Origin: Saprospiraceae bacterium
GTDB lineage: Bacteria; Bacteroidota; Bacteroidia; Chitinophagales; Saprospiraceae
Length of the DNA: 58,960 bases
Reading direction: 5' to 3'
NCBI GenBank assembly: GCA_019187225.1
Contig: JABAQQ010000038.1
Coordinates: 1-58,960, forward strand
In this document: piece by piece, positions 50,157-58,838 of the stretch
How positions within the stretch are numbered: the first letter of the stretch is position 1
How the letters are laid out: each line of letters opens with the position of its first letter
The notes under the pieces: generated by a model
What the model saw: the letters and a program-made list of their open reading frames with translations, nothing else
The model's database searches: none
What the model was told of the DNA's origin: nothing
Translations under genes and position numbers: made by a program

Positions 50157-50641
50157 ACACGACAACCGTCATACCCGGCGAAAGCCTTGCAGATGTGAGC
50201 GTGCGCGCTTATGGGCGGCTCGATGCGCTCCCGGCGCTGGCTGCGGCCAACGGGCTGGCGATGACGGCGAGTGTCGCGGCAGGTCAGGAATTGTGGTTGC
50301 CAGTGGTGGTTTTTCCAAAACCTGTTGAAAGTCGGACAACAACCGCCCAGCTCATCGAGCGAACGGCTGTTGTAAAAGCCGGGCAAACGCTGCCTGATAT
50401 TGCCGTACAGTATTGTGGCAATATGTCGGCTTTTCCGGCTATTGCCGCGCTGAACGGCCTGAATCTTACGGATGAAATCGTGGCTGGCGCCACACTCAAA
50501 CTGCCGCCAGTAGTTGACAAAAGGGCGGCTTACATTTTATCGGGCGGCTATTTCCCCGCAGCCGGTCGGACGCTTACTCAAATCGGAGGATTGGAGGGCG
50601 TGGATTATTGGGGAATCGAATTTGACTTTATCGTACAGTAA
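50153..50641 (+). CDS. LysM-domain baseplate protein
   Basis: 162 residues with two tandem LysM-type repeats (about 5-50: VIPGESLADVSVRAYGRLDA, then LAAANGLAMTASVAAGQELW; and about 75-120: VKAGQTLPDIAVQYCGNMSA, then LNGLNLTDEIVAGATLKLPP). LysM proteins in contractile tails join the sheath end to the baseplate or bind peptidoglycan. The C-terminal segment YWGIEFDFIVQ is unique. It lies between wedge and J-like genes. Confidence 0.75.
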   Translation: MNTTTVIPGESLADVSVRAYGRLDALPALAAANGLAMTASVAAGQELWLPVVVFPKPVESRTTTAQLIERTAVVKAGQTLPDIAVQYCGNMSAFPAIAALNGLNLTDEIVAGATLKLPPVVDKRAAYILSGGYFPAAGRTLTQIGGLEGVDYWGIEFDFIVQ

Positions 50642-51483
50642 TGGCAAGAACTATCGCTGAAATACAGGCTCAAATCATCGCTGCAGTCGAGGCTGACGCT
50701 ACGCTGAGTGCACAACTGACCAGCACCAGCGTGACGGCCATCTGGCGGCTTTGGACGTATATCGTCGCGGCCAGTGTGTGGACGCTTGAAACGTTGTTCG
50801 ATAGTTTCAAGGTGGAAACGTCGGCTTTGATTGCCGCCCAAAAGCCTCATACACTTCGCTGGTACCAGGCTAAAGCCCTGGCATATCAGCACGGCGGCAC
50901 CTTGCTCGAAGGTAGCGACCAATACGATAATGCCAGCCTGACGCCCGACCAAATAGCAGATATGAAAATAGTGGCGCAGGCGGCGGCTGTCGAAGACCCG
51001 ACGAACAACGCGGTAGTGGTGAAGGTGGCCAAAGATGACGGCGGCGAACTTGAGCCGCTCGACGGATCCGAGACTACGGCCATCACAGCCTACTTCGCAA
51101 CCATCAAAGATGCAGGTGTAAAACTGCTCGTGCGGTCGGTGAATGCCGACCGGCTGCGCATCGAAGTGGATGTGTACTATGACGCGACGATTCTCTCAAG
51201 TGACGGCGCGCGGCTCGATGGTACGGATTCGGAACCTGTGCAAACGGCCGTGAAGGCGTTTTTGAGAGCGGCGCCATTCGATGGTGAATTCGTGAAAGCC
51301 CATTTGGTGGATGCGATGCAGGTCATCGAGGGGGTAAAAGTGCCCGACTTGAAAGTATGCCAGGCTCGTCGCGATGACGACCCCTCTTTCAGTAGTGTAA
51401 ATGTGTTTTATCAGCCCTTTGCCGGGTATTTAAAAATATACGACGAGGAGGATGACCTCGTCCTGAATTTCATAGCAGACTGA
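50641..51483 (+). CDS. baseplate J-like protein (Mu gp47 type)
   Basis: 280 residues. Helical start (ARTIAEIQAQIIAAVEADAT), a middle with TLRWYQAKALAYQHGGTLLE, then VNADRLRIEVDVYYDATILS and FDGEFVKAHLVDAMQVIEGV, the pattern of J proteins of contractile tails, which form the wedge with the gp46-like and gp48-like proteins. Shares a base with both neighbours, so coupled translation is likely. Confidence 0.75.
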   Translation: MARTIAEIQAQIIAAVEADATLSAQLTSTSVTAIWRLWTYIVAASVWTLETLFDSFKVETSALIAAQKPHTLRWYQAKALAYQHGGTLLEGSDQYDNASLTPDQIADMKIVAQAAAVEDPTNNAVVVKVAKDDGGELEPLDGSETTAITAYFATIKDAGVKLLVRSVNADRLRIEVDVYYDATILSSDGARLDGTDSEPVQTAVKAFLRAAPFDGEFVKAHLVDAMQVIEGVKVPDLKVCQARRDDDPSFSSVNVFYQPFAGYLKIYDEEDDLVLNFIAD

Positions 51484-51929
51484 TGTACGCGCTCGACCTC
51501 GACAAGTTTATTCAATGGCTTTTGCCAACTGCGATTCGCAAGACTACTATGGTAGCCTGGCTGAACGCGCTGGCTGCGCCGCTGAAGTGGCTGCATGGTC
51601 GCTTTCTGATTTTTATCAACGAAAAACGCTACGAAATCCAGATTACCGGGCAAGTGCGGGTGCTCGAGTTTCATTTGCACCGGCTTTTCGACCCTTACGA
51701 AAACATCTACATCGAGGATGCAAGCGACGACGACCCAGTATTTATCTACTTAGAAAGCGAAAATCAGCCCTTGTACCTGCCGACCTTCATTACAGGTTCG
51801 CAGGTTGATTTTATCGTTCATTGCCCCAATAATATTACTGCCCAGGAGACGGTGATAAGGGCCTTCCTGGACAAATACAAATTGCCCACAAAGCGCTACG
51901 AATTACTCTTCGACATCACTGTGATATGA
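51483..51929 (+). CDS. baseplate/tail protein, Mu gp48 position
   Basis: 148 residues: MYALDLDKFIQWLLPTAIRK at the start, then QITGQVRVLEFHLHRLFDPY and VIRAFLDKYKLPTKRYELLF. The place between J-like and fibre genes is that of Mu gp48, a wedge protein to which the fibre attaches; similarity is not evident by eye. Four-base overlap with the fibre gene. Confidence 0.6.
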   Translation: MYALDLDKFIQWLLPTAIRKTTMVAWLNALAAPLKWLHGRFLIFINEKRYEIQITGQVRVLEFHLHRLFDPYENIYIEDASDDDPVFIYLESENQPLYLPTFITGSQVDFIVHCPNNITAQETVIRAFLDKYKLPTKRYELLFDITVI

Positions 51930-53053
51930 ACAACATTGATTTTTCACAACCAAATGGCTTCCCGCTTGAAGCCGACGTAACACTGGGTTTCATGCAGTCA
52001 ACCTATCAAAACGGGTTGAATGGCATCGGCAAATACTTCGGCGAGGGCGTTATTTTGTCGGGCCTGGTAGAGGGCGGCGGCAGCGCTTCGGACGGGTGGA
52101 TAATGCTCGATGGGGAATTGCTCTTCTTCGAGGGCGGTACTATCGGAAGTACGTTTATTATCGATGAAATTGTCGTGACGAAAGCGAACAATGGCGGCAC
52201 ATTGGTTGACCGCTACTTTACCCGAAAAGCCAAATTTGGCACTGGGGGCACTACTTACAATTATGCCGACCTGCAACGTTTGGAAGGCATACAGGCGCTG
52301 CAAAACCGCATCCTCGACGCGATACTTCACGAGCCGGAAGTGGTACTGAGCGGCTGCGCTGTGAGCAGTGTGAACACCGGACTTTCCACGCTTGCCATTT
52401 CGGAGGGCGTGGTGGTAATCAACCGCAAATTCATCAATGTACCGGCCTATTCGGGCGGCTATCCAGTGTACATAGACGAAACGGGCGAGTGGCAAAACAG
52501 CCCTCCAAGTGGTGACTACATCATTTTCAACCCTTACACAAGCCAGCGCCATGCCGACGTGATCGCTCGGGCCACGTCGCCCGTTGGAGACGTGAAAATG
52601 CGCGTGGCGCTCAGCGACCGATTCGACAATACCGGGCTGGGCAAATGGGAGATGTTGGGCTGGGCCATCTGCAACGGTAGTAACGGAACCATTGACATGC
52701 GTAGCCGATTTCCGGTAGCATACGATAATCGGAACAGTGATCCTGGAGGGAACATCTGGGATACTAACTATCAAACCCCCGGTAATACAGGGGGGGAAAA
52801 GGTACATACGCTTATCGTGGATGAGATACCAGCCCATAGACACACAAATGCTTCTATTGCTGAAGGAGAACTCGGTATGATCAGGAAATCTGTATCTGGT
52901 CAATCAACAACTGTCACTGGTATTGACAGCAATGGTTCAGGTTCTGAACCTAATGTCATAGATGATCCGGAGCCAATGCCTACCGCCGGTGGAGGATTGG
53001 CACATGAAAACCGTCCACCTTGGAAAGTTATGGTATTTATTCAACGCATTTAG
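51926..53053 (+). CDS. collar-type tail fibre protein
   Basis: 375 residues, no signal peptide. The N-terminal part attaches to the baseplate; the C-terminal third is a T4 gp12-like collar domain: LGWAICNGSNGTIDMRSRFP, HTLIVDEIPAHRHTN with the zinc-binding His cluster, and AHENRPPWKVMVFIQRI. Likely the first receptor-binding fibre. The region 52760-53050 is poorer in GC than the rest, which may mark an exchanged tip. Confidence 0.8.
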   Translation: MNNIDFSQPNGFPLEADVTLGFMQSTYQNGLNGIGKYFGEGVILSGLVEGGGSASDGWIMLDGELLFFEGGTIGSTFIIDEIVVTKANNGGTLVDRYFTRKAKFGTGGTTYNYADLQRLEGIQALQNRILDAILHEPEVVLSGCAVSSVNTGLSTLAISEGVVVINRKFINVPAYSGGYPVYIDETGEWQNSPPSGDYIIFNPYTSQRHADVIARATSPVGDVKMRVALSDRFDNTGLGKWEMLGWAICNGSNGTIDMRSRFPVAYDNRNSDPGGNIWDTNYQTPGNTGGEKVHTLIVDEIPAHRHTNASIAEGELGMIRKSVSGQSTTVTGIDSNGSGSEPNVIDDPEPMPTAGGGLAHENRPPWKVMVFIQRI

Positions 53054-53054
53054 A

Positions 53055-53510
53055 ATGGCAAAGCAGTCAGTCGCAACGCTCAAAGGCTGGTTTGAAACCG
53101 GCGACAAACCGACTCAGCAGCAGTTCTGGGACTGGCTGGATTCGTTCATCCATAAGGATGATGCCATCGCTCAAAGCCAAATAACCGGGCTTGTTACTTC
53201 GCTCAATTCGCTGGCGACTCAGGCAAGTGTGGATGCGCTAAAGGCTCGAATCATCACAACCAGTGCGGCTTCGGCAAGTATCGTGTTGCCTGCCGGTGTG
53301 ATTTTAACCAAAGTTCGCATCAAAAGCAGTGCAGGACAGACTGTAAATATTGGCACGATGCCGGGGGAATCTGATATCTATCCTTGCGATGCTACGGCTC
53401 CAAACCAAGTGCAAATTGTGACGCTGGATTACGACATAGAAAACGTGATGACTGTCTATTTTTCAGGACTATCTGGCAACAACAACATCAAAATTTATCT
53501 CGAACAATGA
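53055..53510 (+). CDS. tail fibre-associated protein with LKGWFETGDKPTQ motif
   Basis: 151 residues from ATG 53055. The start (SVATLKGWFETGDKPTQQQF, then WDWLDSFIHKDD) is a recurring N-terminal module of Bacteroidota phage tail proteins that reads like a trimerising tip connector; the remainder is beta-rich (ITTSAASASIVLPAGVILTK). No signal peptide, in contrast to the four genes that follow. Its stop overlaps the next start (ATGA). Confidence 0.6.
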   Translation: MAKQSVATLKGWFETGDKPTQQQFWDWLDSFIHKDDAIAQSQITGLVTSLNSLATQASVDALKARIITTSAASASIVLPAGVILTKVRIKSSAGQTVNIGTMPGESDIYPCDATAPNQVQIVTLDYDIENVMTVYFSGLSGNNNIKIYLEQ

Positions 53511-54022
53511 GGGCAACATTCTTGATGCTGGCGCTGATAATGTGCCTTCAGGTAAAGGCACAGCGAACGCTCGTCACGGACATTTTAAAAGTCACACAAA
53601 AGATTGTGCTGGACTCGCGAGAGATTACCAGCATTTCAGTAGATACGACATTGGCGGCTGCAACCGATAATCAGGTGGCTACGGCTAAAGCTGTTCGTGC
53701 ATACGCCTGGAAGCTTGGCGGCCGGCCGGTATCGAGCACAGCGCCTACCACAGGCCAGGCGCTTGTGTGGAACGGTACGCGCTGGGGGCCTGCAGATGTG
53801 AGCGGCGGCGGCGTGACAAAATCCTATGAGGCGTTTGATGGGGTAACAGGCTCGGCCATCGCGGTTACTGCAACGATACCCGCGACTGACCGCGATTACA
53901 GAATTAATCTTTACCGGTCGGGCATCCGACTGCAATATATCAAGGACTTCACAATCAGTGGCACCAACATACTGTTGGTGCTTGCTGCTGACGATGAAGA
54001 CTTTGTTCTTATCATGGAATAA
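53507..54022 (+). CDS. exported fibre-like protein 1
   Basis: 171 residues from ATG 53507. A Sec signal peptide (MRATFLMLALIMCLQVKAQ) precedes a fibre-type body: VDTTLAAATDNQVATAKAVR, then APTTGQALVWNGTRWGPADV, a motif of phage tail fibres, and a beta C-terminus. The overlap with the previous gene ties it to the tail operon. A signal peptide on a cytoplasmically assembled structural protein is unexpected. Confidence 0.65.
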   Translation: MRATFLMLALIMCLQVKAQRTLVTDILKVTQKIVLDSREITSISVDTTLAAATDNQVATAKAVRAYAWKLGGRPVSSTAPTTGQALVWNGTRWGPADVSGGGVTKSYEAFDGVTGSAIAVTATIPATDRDYRINLYRSGIRLQYIKDFTISGTNILLVLAADDEDFVLIME

Positions 54023-54037
54023 AAACGTTTTCAAAAA

Positions 54038-55198
54038 ATGAAAATCAAACACTTTCTGGCGGTCGCGATGTTGTTTTTGGCATCGTTCGCCTTCGCACAA
54101 ACAACAAAAATTAACCCAGCCACCATGTTGAAGCCGGGAGGCAACAGCACGTTTCTGTTGACGGACGGTTCTGGCAACGTCTTGTTCGCCAACGCCGCAA
54201 CGCTGCTCACGGGCGGCACTGGCATCAGTATCAGCGGTAACACTGTGACCAACAGCGCACCCGATCAGACGGTAAGTTTCGCGGGCGGCGGTGGCATCAC
54301 CGGAACTTATCCGTCATTTACAGTGGATGCCGAATTGGTTGGCCTGGCTGGACTTTCCGGCACGGGCTTCCCGGCTATGACCGGCGCAGGCGCTTTTACC
54401 AATAGGAGCCTTGCCATTGGTACCGATGCTTCAGGTCTTACCGGGACATGGACAAACCCAGCAGGTACGGCGGGCAACCCCACTCTTGCTATCGAGACGG
54501 GTGCGTTGGCTTGGAAAAGAGCGGTGCGCGTGGCGACAACCGCCAACATCACGCTGAGCGCCAACCAAACGATAGACGGAGTAGCAACAAGTACAGGCGA
54601 CCGTGTGCTCGTAAAGAATCAAACAACAGCCTCTGCTAACGGTATTTATATTACCGCATCGGGCGCTTGGACACGGGCCGGGGACGCTGACGCGGCCAGC
54701 GAGTTTGATGGGCAAGCGGTGTTTGTGCGTGAGGGTACAGCGAACGGCGATGCCGTATTCGCGCTCACGAATGACGGCGCTGTTACGGTCGGTACGACCT
54801 CGCTTGTATACGAGCGACTCGACCAAACGCTGACAGCCGGTGATGGGACTGGCGATGATCGAACCATTACCCTAAGTCGCGGCGGCGGTACAGTAACGCT
54901 TGCCGAAGGCAGTGGCATTGCTTTGACAAGAAGCGGCCAGACCATCACAATCGCATCTAGCGCGTCGGCTCCGACTGTTACCATTCAGCGATACGAGGAG
55001 GTGTTGGGTTCGAACGGGACAACCGTCACGGTCTCAGGATTCACGCCGTTGACTACAGACACTATGGTGTTTGTGGATGGTGTTCACATGGATTGGGGAG
55101 CGGGTGAGGATATCACCGTAAGCGGCTCGGTGATCACGTTCAGCCAAACAATCTTGGCAGGGCAGAAAGTCCTTGTCAAGAAAATTACCGTCAACTAA
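54038..55198 (+). CDS. exported fibre-like protein 2
   Basis: 386 residues. Signal peptide MKIKHFLAVAMLFLASFAFA with cleavage after AQ, then a conserved head module (INPATMLKPGGNSTFLLTDG ... LLTGGTGISISGNTVT) shared with the 55526 gene. The middle is a widespread tail-fibre module (TLSANQTIDGVATSTGDRVL, then VKNQTTASANGIYITASGAW). The end VFVDGVHMDWGAGEDITVSG, then VITFSQTILAGQKVLV is a fibre-tip pattern. Exported fibre or surface adhesin. Confidence 0.7.
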   Translation: MKIKHFLAVAMLFLASFAFAQTTKINPATMLKPGGNSTFLLTDGSGNVLFANAATLLTGGTGISISGNTVTNSAPDQTVSFAGGGGITGTYPSFTVDAELVGLAGLSGTGFPAMTGAGAFTNRSLAIGTDASGLTGTWTNPAGTAGNPTLAIETGALAWKRAVRVATTANITLSANQTIDGVATSTGDRVLVKNQTTASANGIYITASGAWTRAGDADAASEFDGQAVFVREGTANGDAVFALTNDGAVTVGTTSLVYERLDQTLTAGDGTGDDRTITLSRGGGTVTLAEGSGIALTRSGQTITIASSASAPTVTIQRYEEVLGSNGTTVTVSGFTPLTTDTMVFVDGVHMDWGAGEDITVSGSVITFSQTILAGQKVLVKKITVN

Positions 55199-55226
55199 CC
55201 CTATTAAAAATAAAAATTCCGGTTCA

Positions 55227-55541
55227 ATGAAGTATGTAATTGTTTTAGCTGCCATGTTGATTAGCCTCGCAGCCTTTGCACAAACTCCAACTTACAGCAT
55301 CGAGCGTGACTCAACAACGGGTGGATTCGTAATGATTCAAGGCGCTCATGTGATTCCGTTTGACACTGCCACCGTTTCGCAAAACCTCAAACAAAAAGAC
55401 CAGGCGTTGCAGGTAATTGAAAACGAGATTTCGCTCTTGGAGCGGCTTGTGTTGCTGCGGCGACAGGCTGCCCAGGTACGGGAAGAGAAAAATACATTGG
55501 TAGAAATTCTTGAAAAGGCTCGAAAATGCGGTACAAACTGA
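55227..55541 (+). CDS. exported coiled-coil protein
   Basis: 104 residues from ATG 55227. Signal peptide MKYVIVLAAMLISLAAFA, then a short beta part (YSIERDSTTGGFVMIQGAHV) and a long heptad helix (KDQALQVIENEISLLERLVL, then LRRQAAQVREEKNTLVEILE) with one Cys at the end. It overlaps the next gene. It could be a chaperone or trimeriser for the fibre-like proteins around it. Confidence 0.6.
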   Translation: MKYVIVLAAMLISLAAFAQTPTYSIERDSTTGGFVMIQGAHVIPFDTATVSQNLKQKDQALQVIENEISLLERLVLLRRQAAQVREEKNTLVEILEKARKCGTN

Positions 55542-57808
55542 TCTTTATATTCGCGGCCTGTGCAACATTAAGCCTTGCGCAGGTGACCAAAATAGACCCA
55601 GCAAGGATGTTGGAGCCGGGTGCGAATTCGACGTTTCTCACTACGGATGGATCCGGTAATGCTATTTGGGGCAATGCTGCGACTCTACTGACTGGTGGCA
55701 CTGGCATCAGCATCAGCGGTAACACGGTTTCGGTCAACAACATTCCGGAAACGTCCATTGAGGACGGCTCATTACTTGCCCGTGTTGGTGGCAATGAGAC
55801 AATCACAGGTAACTGGGATTTCTCTTCTAACCTTACCAGGCTAAAAGATGTCGGAACATACCTGTATGACGATGGTGACGGAACAAAAACCCTAAGGTTT
55901 CAACTTTCCGGCATTTCTACCGGCACCACAATAAATCTGACTGTGCCAAATGGCGATGGCATAATCGCCCGCACAACTGACTTATGGGGTGCGACCGTAG
56001 GCGGTACGGGTCAAACGTCTGTAACACAGGGTGATTTACTATATGGATCGGCTGCGAATACCTGGTCAAGGTTGGCGAAAAACACGTCGTCAACTCGATA
56101 CCTGGCAAATACAGGAACGAGCAATAATCCGGCATGGGCGCAAGTGGATTTAAGCAATGGGGTCACAGGAGACTTACCATTCTCCAATCTTGCACAAATC
56201 GCCGGACTTTCCATTCTGGGGCGCTCGGCCAACTCAACCGGCGATATGGCGGCCATCACCGGCACTGTGCAAACGGCGCCGCAGGTGCGGGGCACGACGC
56301 TTGGTTTTTATCCGATACCGAGCAAAACGTTTTTTACCACCGTCTCAACATTGCCGACATCGAATCTCGAAACGGTAGAAATAGGCGTTTTGACGCATAA
56401 TGAAAATGGAAGAACCGCTTTCGTGGAGATTGATGTTATTATCGCAGTATCTGGGATCTCGTGTCTCAGAAAGTACATATACCCGGCCACGTTCAACCAC
56501 ACCAACAACGGCTCATGGGTGCGGCTTGCGCCATTTTTTTCGAACGGCAAATATGTAAATGAAGACTTCGAGTTAGAGGTGAAGAACTGCTGCTCAAACT
56601 CCTCGCCCACATACGCATACGACACGCTCAGGATTGTCCGAACCTCCGGCACCGTCGCCGGTTCAGCCGACGTCGTTATCCAGTTTTATGGCAGCAATGT
56701 TGATGGGAATGACTTTACAGCTACATCAGCCAATGGCATCTCAACATCGCCTGGGATGCACCAATTACAGGCGTTCAGTCAGGTAAAGCAAAGCGTTGGC
56801 ATCAACACACCAAACCCGGTGGCAAACCTGGATGTTTACGGCACGGGCAGCACAAATGCTACGACAGGATTGAGCGTTAAGAATCTGACAGGCACACAGT
56901 CGCTATTAGTCAGCAATGATGCGACAAGCGCGTTCGGTGGGGCACTTGTTTCATCTTATCGTTTGGCTGTTCACGGCGCTCTTACCACCCAGGCGGGTAA
57001 TGTTCGGGCGACGGGTACCGGTGCGGTATCGGCGCTAACTTCTGCGTCGGTAGCCTTGGAAAATACCACAGGCGGAAGTGCAAATAAATGGACGATGACG
57101 AGCACGGACGCAGGGCACCTCCGGATATACATCAACAACACTCTCCTGACTACCCAAATACGTGGCAGCAACCTCGAAATGAGACATTGGGGCACGGGGT
57201 TGTTCGGGGCTGGCTCATCAACAATTGAGGGGGCCGGGTTAGTGTTTACAGATACGACCACAGCCGATGCCGTCACAGGTGCTGAAAATAAACTCGCCAA
57301 TAGTTCCGCCGACGCTGTTTTGTATGCAAAAGCAGCGGCCAGTGGCGGTGACGCCAAATTAAAACTGCATACGGGTTCCAACCTTTGGAGCATCGGTAGC
57401 GACGCGTCGGATGGCGGGCGGGTGAAAATTGCCCCCAGCGATGACCCCGGGTCTGGCAACGTCGTTTCGATAGGCGCGAATGACTGGCAATTCAATGCGC
57501 AGTTTTTCAGCAACAAATTTGCCTTGACTGACGGCGCGACTATCGCCGTGAACTGGAACAACGGCAACACTCAAAGCGTCACCCTGGGCGGCAACCGCAC
57601 TTTCACGTTTGCCAATCCCAAGTCAGGGGCGCAATACCAAATTTACATAAAACAGGACGGCACCGGGTCACGCACGGTGACCTGGCCAACAATAAAGTGG
57701 GCAGGCGGTAGCGCGCCGACGCTCACCACGACTGCCGGAAAAACAGACATTATCACAATCACCTACGACGGCAATGACTACTTTGGAAGTGCCAGTCTGA
57801 ACTACTAA
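55526..57808 (+). CDS. exported fibre-like protein 3, long
   Basis: 760 residues. Signal peptide MRYKLIFIFAACATLSLA, cleavage after Q, then the head module shared with 54038 (IDPARMLEPGANSTFLTTDG ... LLTGGTGISISGNTVS). Fibre repeats follow (VGGTGQTSVTQGDLLYGSAA; QIAGLSILGRSANSTGDMAA), a central globular part with four Cys (SGISCLRKY; VKNCCSNSS), and a C-terminal knob of the type TQSVTLGGNRTFTFANPKSG, then RTVTWPTIKWAGGSAPTLTT, well known from tail fibres. Last gene of the tail operon before a terminator. Confidence 0.75.
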   Translation: MRYKLIFIFAACATLSLAQVTKIDPARMLEPGANSTFLTTDGSGNAIWGNAATLLTGGTGISISGNTVSVNNIPETSIEDGSLLARVGGNETITGNWDFSSNLTRLKDVGTYLYDDGDGTKTLRFQLSGISTGTTINLTVPNGDGIIARTTDLWGATVGGTGQTSVTQGDLLYGSAANTWSRLAKNTSSTRYLANTGTSNNPAWAQVDLSNGVTGDLPFSNLAQIAGLSILGRSANSTGDMAAITGTVQTAPQVRGTTLGFYPIPSKTFFTTVSTLPTSNLETVEIGVLTHNENGRTAFVEIDVIIAVSGISCLRKYIYPATFNHTNNGSWVRLAPFFSNGKYVNEDFELEVKNCCSNSSPTYAYDTLRIVRTSGTVAGSADVVIQFYGSNVDGNDFTATSANGISTSPGMHQLQAFSQVKQSVGINTPNPVANLDVYGTGSTNATTGLSVKNLTGTQSLLVSNDATSAFGGALVSSYRLAVHGALTTQAGNVRATGTGAVSALTSASVALENTTGGSANKWTMTSTDAGHLRIYINNTLLTTQIRGSNLEMRHWGTGLFGAGSSTIEGAGLVFTDTTTADAVTGAENKLANSSADAVLYAKAAASGGDAKLKLHTGSNLWSIGSDASDGGRVKIAPSDDPGSGNVVSIGANDWQFNAQFFSNKFALTDGATIAVNWNNGNTQSVTLGGNRTFTFANPKSGAQYQIYIKQDGTGSRTVTWPTIKWAGGSAPTLTTTAGKTDIITITYDGNDYFGSASLNY

Positions 57809-57833
57809 CTGGCTGTTGGTAAAACAGGTTGTT

Positions 57834-57866
57834 AACGCCCGGTTTCAAGAAAAGAAGTCGGGCGTT
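57834..57866 (+). terminator. terminator of the tail operon
   Basis: AACGCCCG (57834-57841) pairs with CGGGCGTT (57859-57866) across a 17-base loop, then TTTT. It separates the fibre genes from the methylase. Confidence 0.75.
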
Positions 57867-57886
57867 TTCGTTTCTATTTTAGAGCC

Positions 57887-58696
57887 ATGAATAATAATCA
57901 AAGTACGCATCATCGAATCCACATCAAGCCGCCGATTTCCTATTACGGCGGCAAGCAGACGCTTTTAAGTGTCATTTTACCTCAAATCCCAGAACACACG
58001 CGCTACATCGAGCCTTTTCTCGGTGGGGGCGCTGTGTTCTGGGCCAAAAAGCCCAGCGAAATTGAGGTCATCAATGACCTCGATGGTTTTGTGACAAACT
58101 TTTACCGGGTTGTTAAAACGGATTTTGCGGCACTCAAGCCGCTTGTTGATGGCACTGTATATGGCCGCGAGTCGCACGAGCGAGCGGCCACAATTCGCCA
58201 GATGCAAGCCTATTTTACACCTATGCAGCGAGCATGGGCGTTTTTCGTGCTGACCAATTCCAGTATTTACGGAATCCTCGACAACCAATGTACTTTCCCA
58301 GGAAAAGACATCAAGCCTGCCACGACTTTTTACAACAAAGTCGAAAGATTTGACCATCGTTATGTTGACCGACTACAGAACACTTTTGTGGAGCAACGTG
58401 ACGCGATTTATGTGATCGAGCGCAACGATAGCGAGGCTTCATTTTTCTTTGTTGACCCTCCATATTTCAATGCCAATATGGGACATTACGCAGGCTATAA
58501 AGAGAGCGATTTCGAGGCTTTGTTGGCGACGTTGTCGAAGGTGAAAGGGAGGTTTCTGCTTACTTGTTATCCTTCGGATTTACTCGAAAAGTGGCTTAGA
58601 AACTGCTCGAATTGGATGGCAGATTTTCGAGAAATGTCGCTGAGCGCAGGCGCGAAAGGCAAGCGGAAAACAGAGGTTTTAGTGCGCAATTATTGA
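57887..58696 (+). CDS. DNA adenine N6-methyltransferase, D12 class (Dam-like)
   Basis: 269 residues. Order of motifs is that of the D12 class: ISYYGGKQTLL (17-27) with the SAM-loop, IEPFLGGGAVFW (41-52), and FFVDPPYFNANMGHYAGY with DPPY at 180-183. Probably methylates adenine in a short site, protecting phage DNA from host restriction or marking regulatory sites. It is the last gene before the right end, where Mu has the modification gene mom, so phage DNA modification appears conserved in place but by another chemistry. Confidence 0.85.
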   Translation: MNNNQSTHHRIHIKPPISYYGGKQTLLSVILPQIPEHTRYIEPFLGGGAVFWAKKPSEIEVINDLDGFVTNFYRVVKTDFAALKPLVDGTVYGRESHERAATIRQMQAYFTPMQRAWAFFVLTNSSIYGILDNQCTFPGKDIKPATTFYNKVERFDHRYVDRLQNTFVEQRDAIYVIERNDSEASFFFVDPPYFNANMGHYAGYKESDFEALLATLSKVKGRFLLTCYPSDLLEKWLRNCSNWMADFREMSLSAGAKGKRKTEVLVRNY

Positions 58697-58727
58697 CCTC
58701 TCTTTGTGAAGATTTTTTAGGTTATTT

Positions 58728-58760
58728 CAGCAGCCTTTAAATGGGCTTTAAAGGCTGCTG
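58728..58760 (+). repeat. 14-bp inverted repeat near the right end
   Basis: CAGCAGCCTTTAAA (58728-58741) and TTTAAAGGCTGCTG (58747-58760) with 5-base loop. No T run follows, so a terminator is doubtful. Its TTTAAA cores resemble those of the 22-bp repeat at 19686 and 37722. Confidence 0.7.
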
Positions 58761-58765
58761 AAAAT

Positions 58766-58793
58766 GTTACACTTTTGCGGGCAAAAGTGTAAC
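58766..58793 (+). repeat. subterminal palindrome at the right end
   Basis: GTTACACTTTTGC (58766-58778) and GCAAAAGTGTAAC (58781-58793), with a 2-base centre. The half AAAAGTGTAAC is a degenerate form of the end repeat AAGTGTACATTTGG, so it may be a second, weaker binding site (R2). Confidence 0.55.
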
Positions 58794-58809
58794 CAAAAAT
58801 GACGATTTT

Positions 58810-58827
58810 AGGTGTACATTTGGTTTT
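58810..58827 (+). repeat. right-end transposase-binding repeat (R1)
   Basis: AGGTGTACATTTGGTTTT, one mismatch from the left-end copies and inverted relative to L1. Marks the right boundary; shared bases TTAAAG five positions further out suggest the true end may be near 58838. Confidence 0.75.
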
Positions 58828-58838
58828 GCGGATTAAAG

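Larger units (their letters stand above)
19530..58838. mobile_element. Mu-like transposable prophage, about 39.3 kb, apparently complete
   Basis: Genes for a DDE transposase of MuA type, a MuB-type ATPase, divergent repressor/Ner-like control, Mu-type head genes (DUF935 portal, MuF, gpG, gp36), a contractile tail and a right-end DNA methylase are bounded by inverted copies of AAGTGTACATTTGGTTTT (left 19541-19558 on the minus strand; right 58810-58827 with one mismatch). Both outer sides also share CTTTAA five bases beyond the repeat (19530-19535; complement at 58833-58838), so the exact ends may lie there. No 5-bp target duplication is visible and the two host flanks do not belong together. 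No coding gene in the phage looks broken, so it may be inducible. Confidence 0.9.

Noticed and set aside
51926-53053. Diversity-generating retroelement target in the collar fibre
   Set aside because: Collar-type fibre ends are common targets, but there is no reverse transcriptase gene in the window and no second copy of the fibre's 3' end was found by eye.
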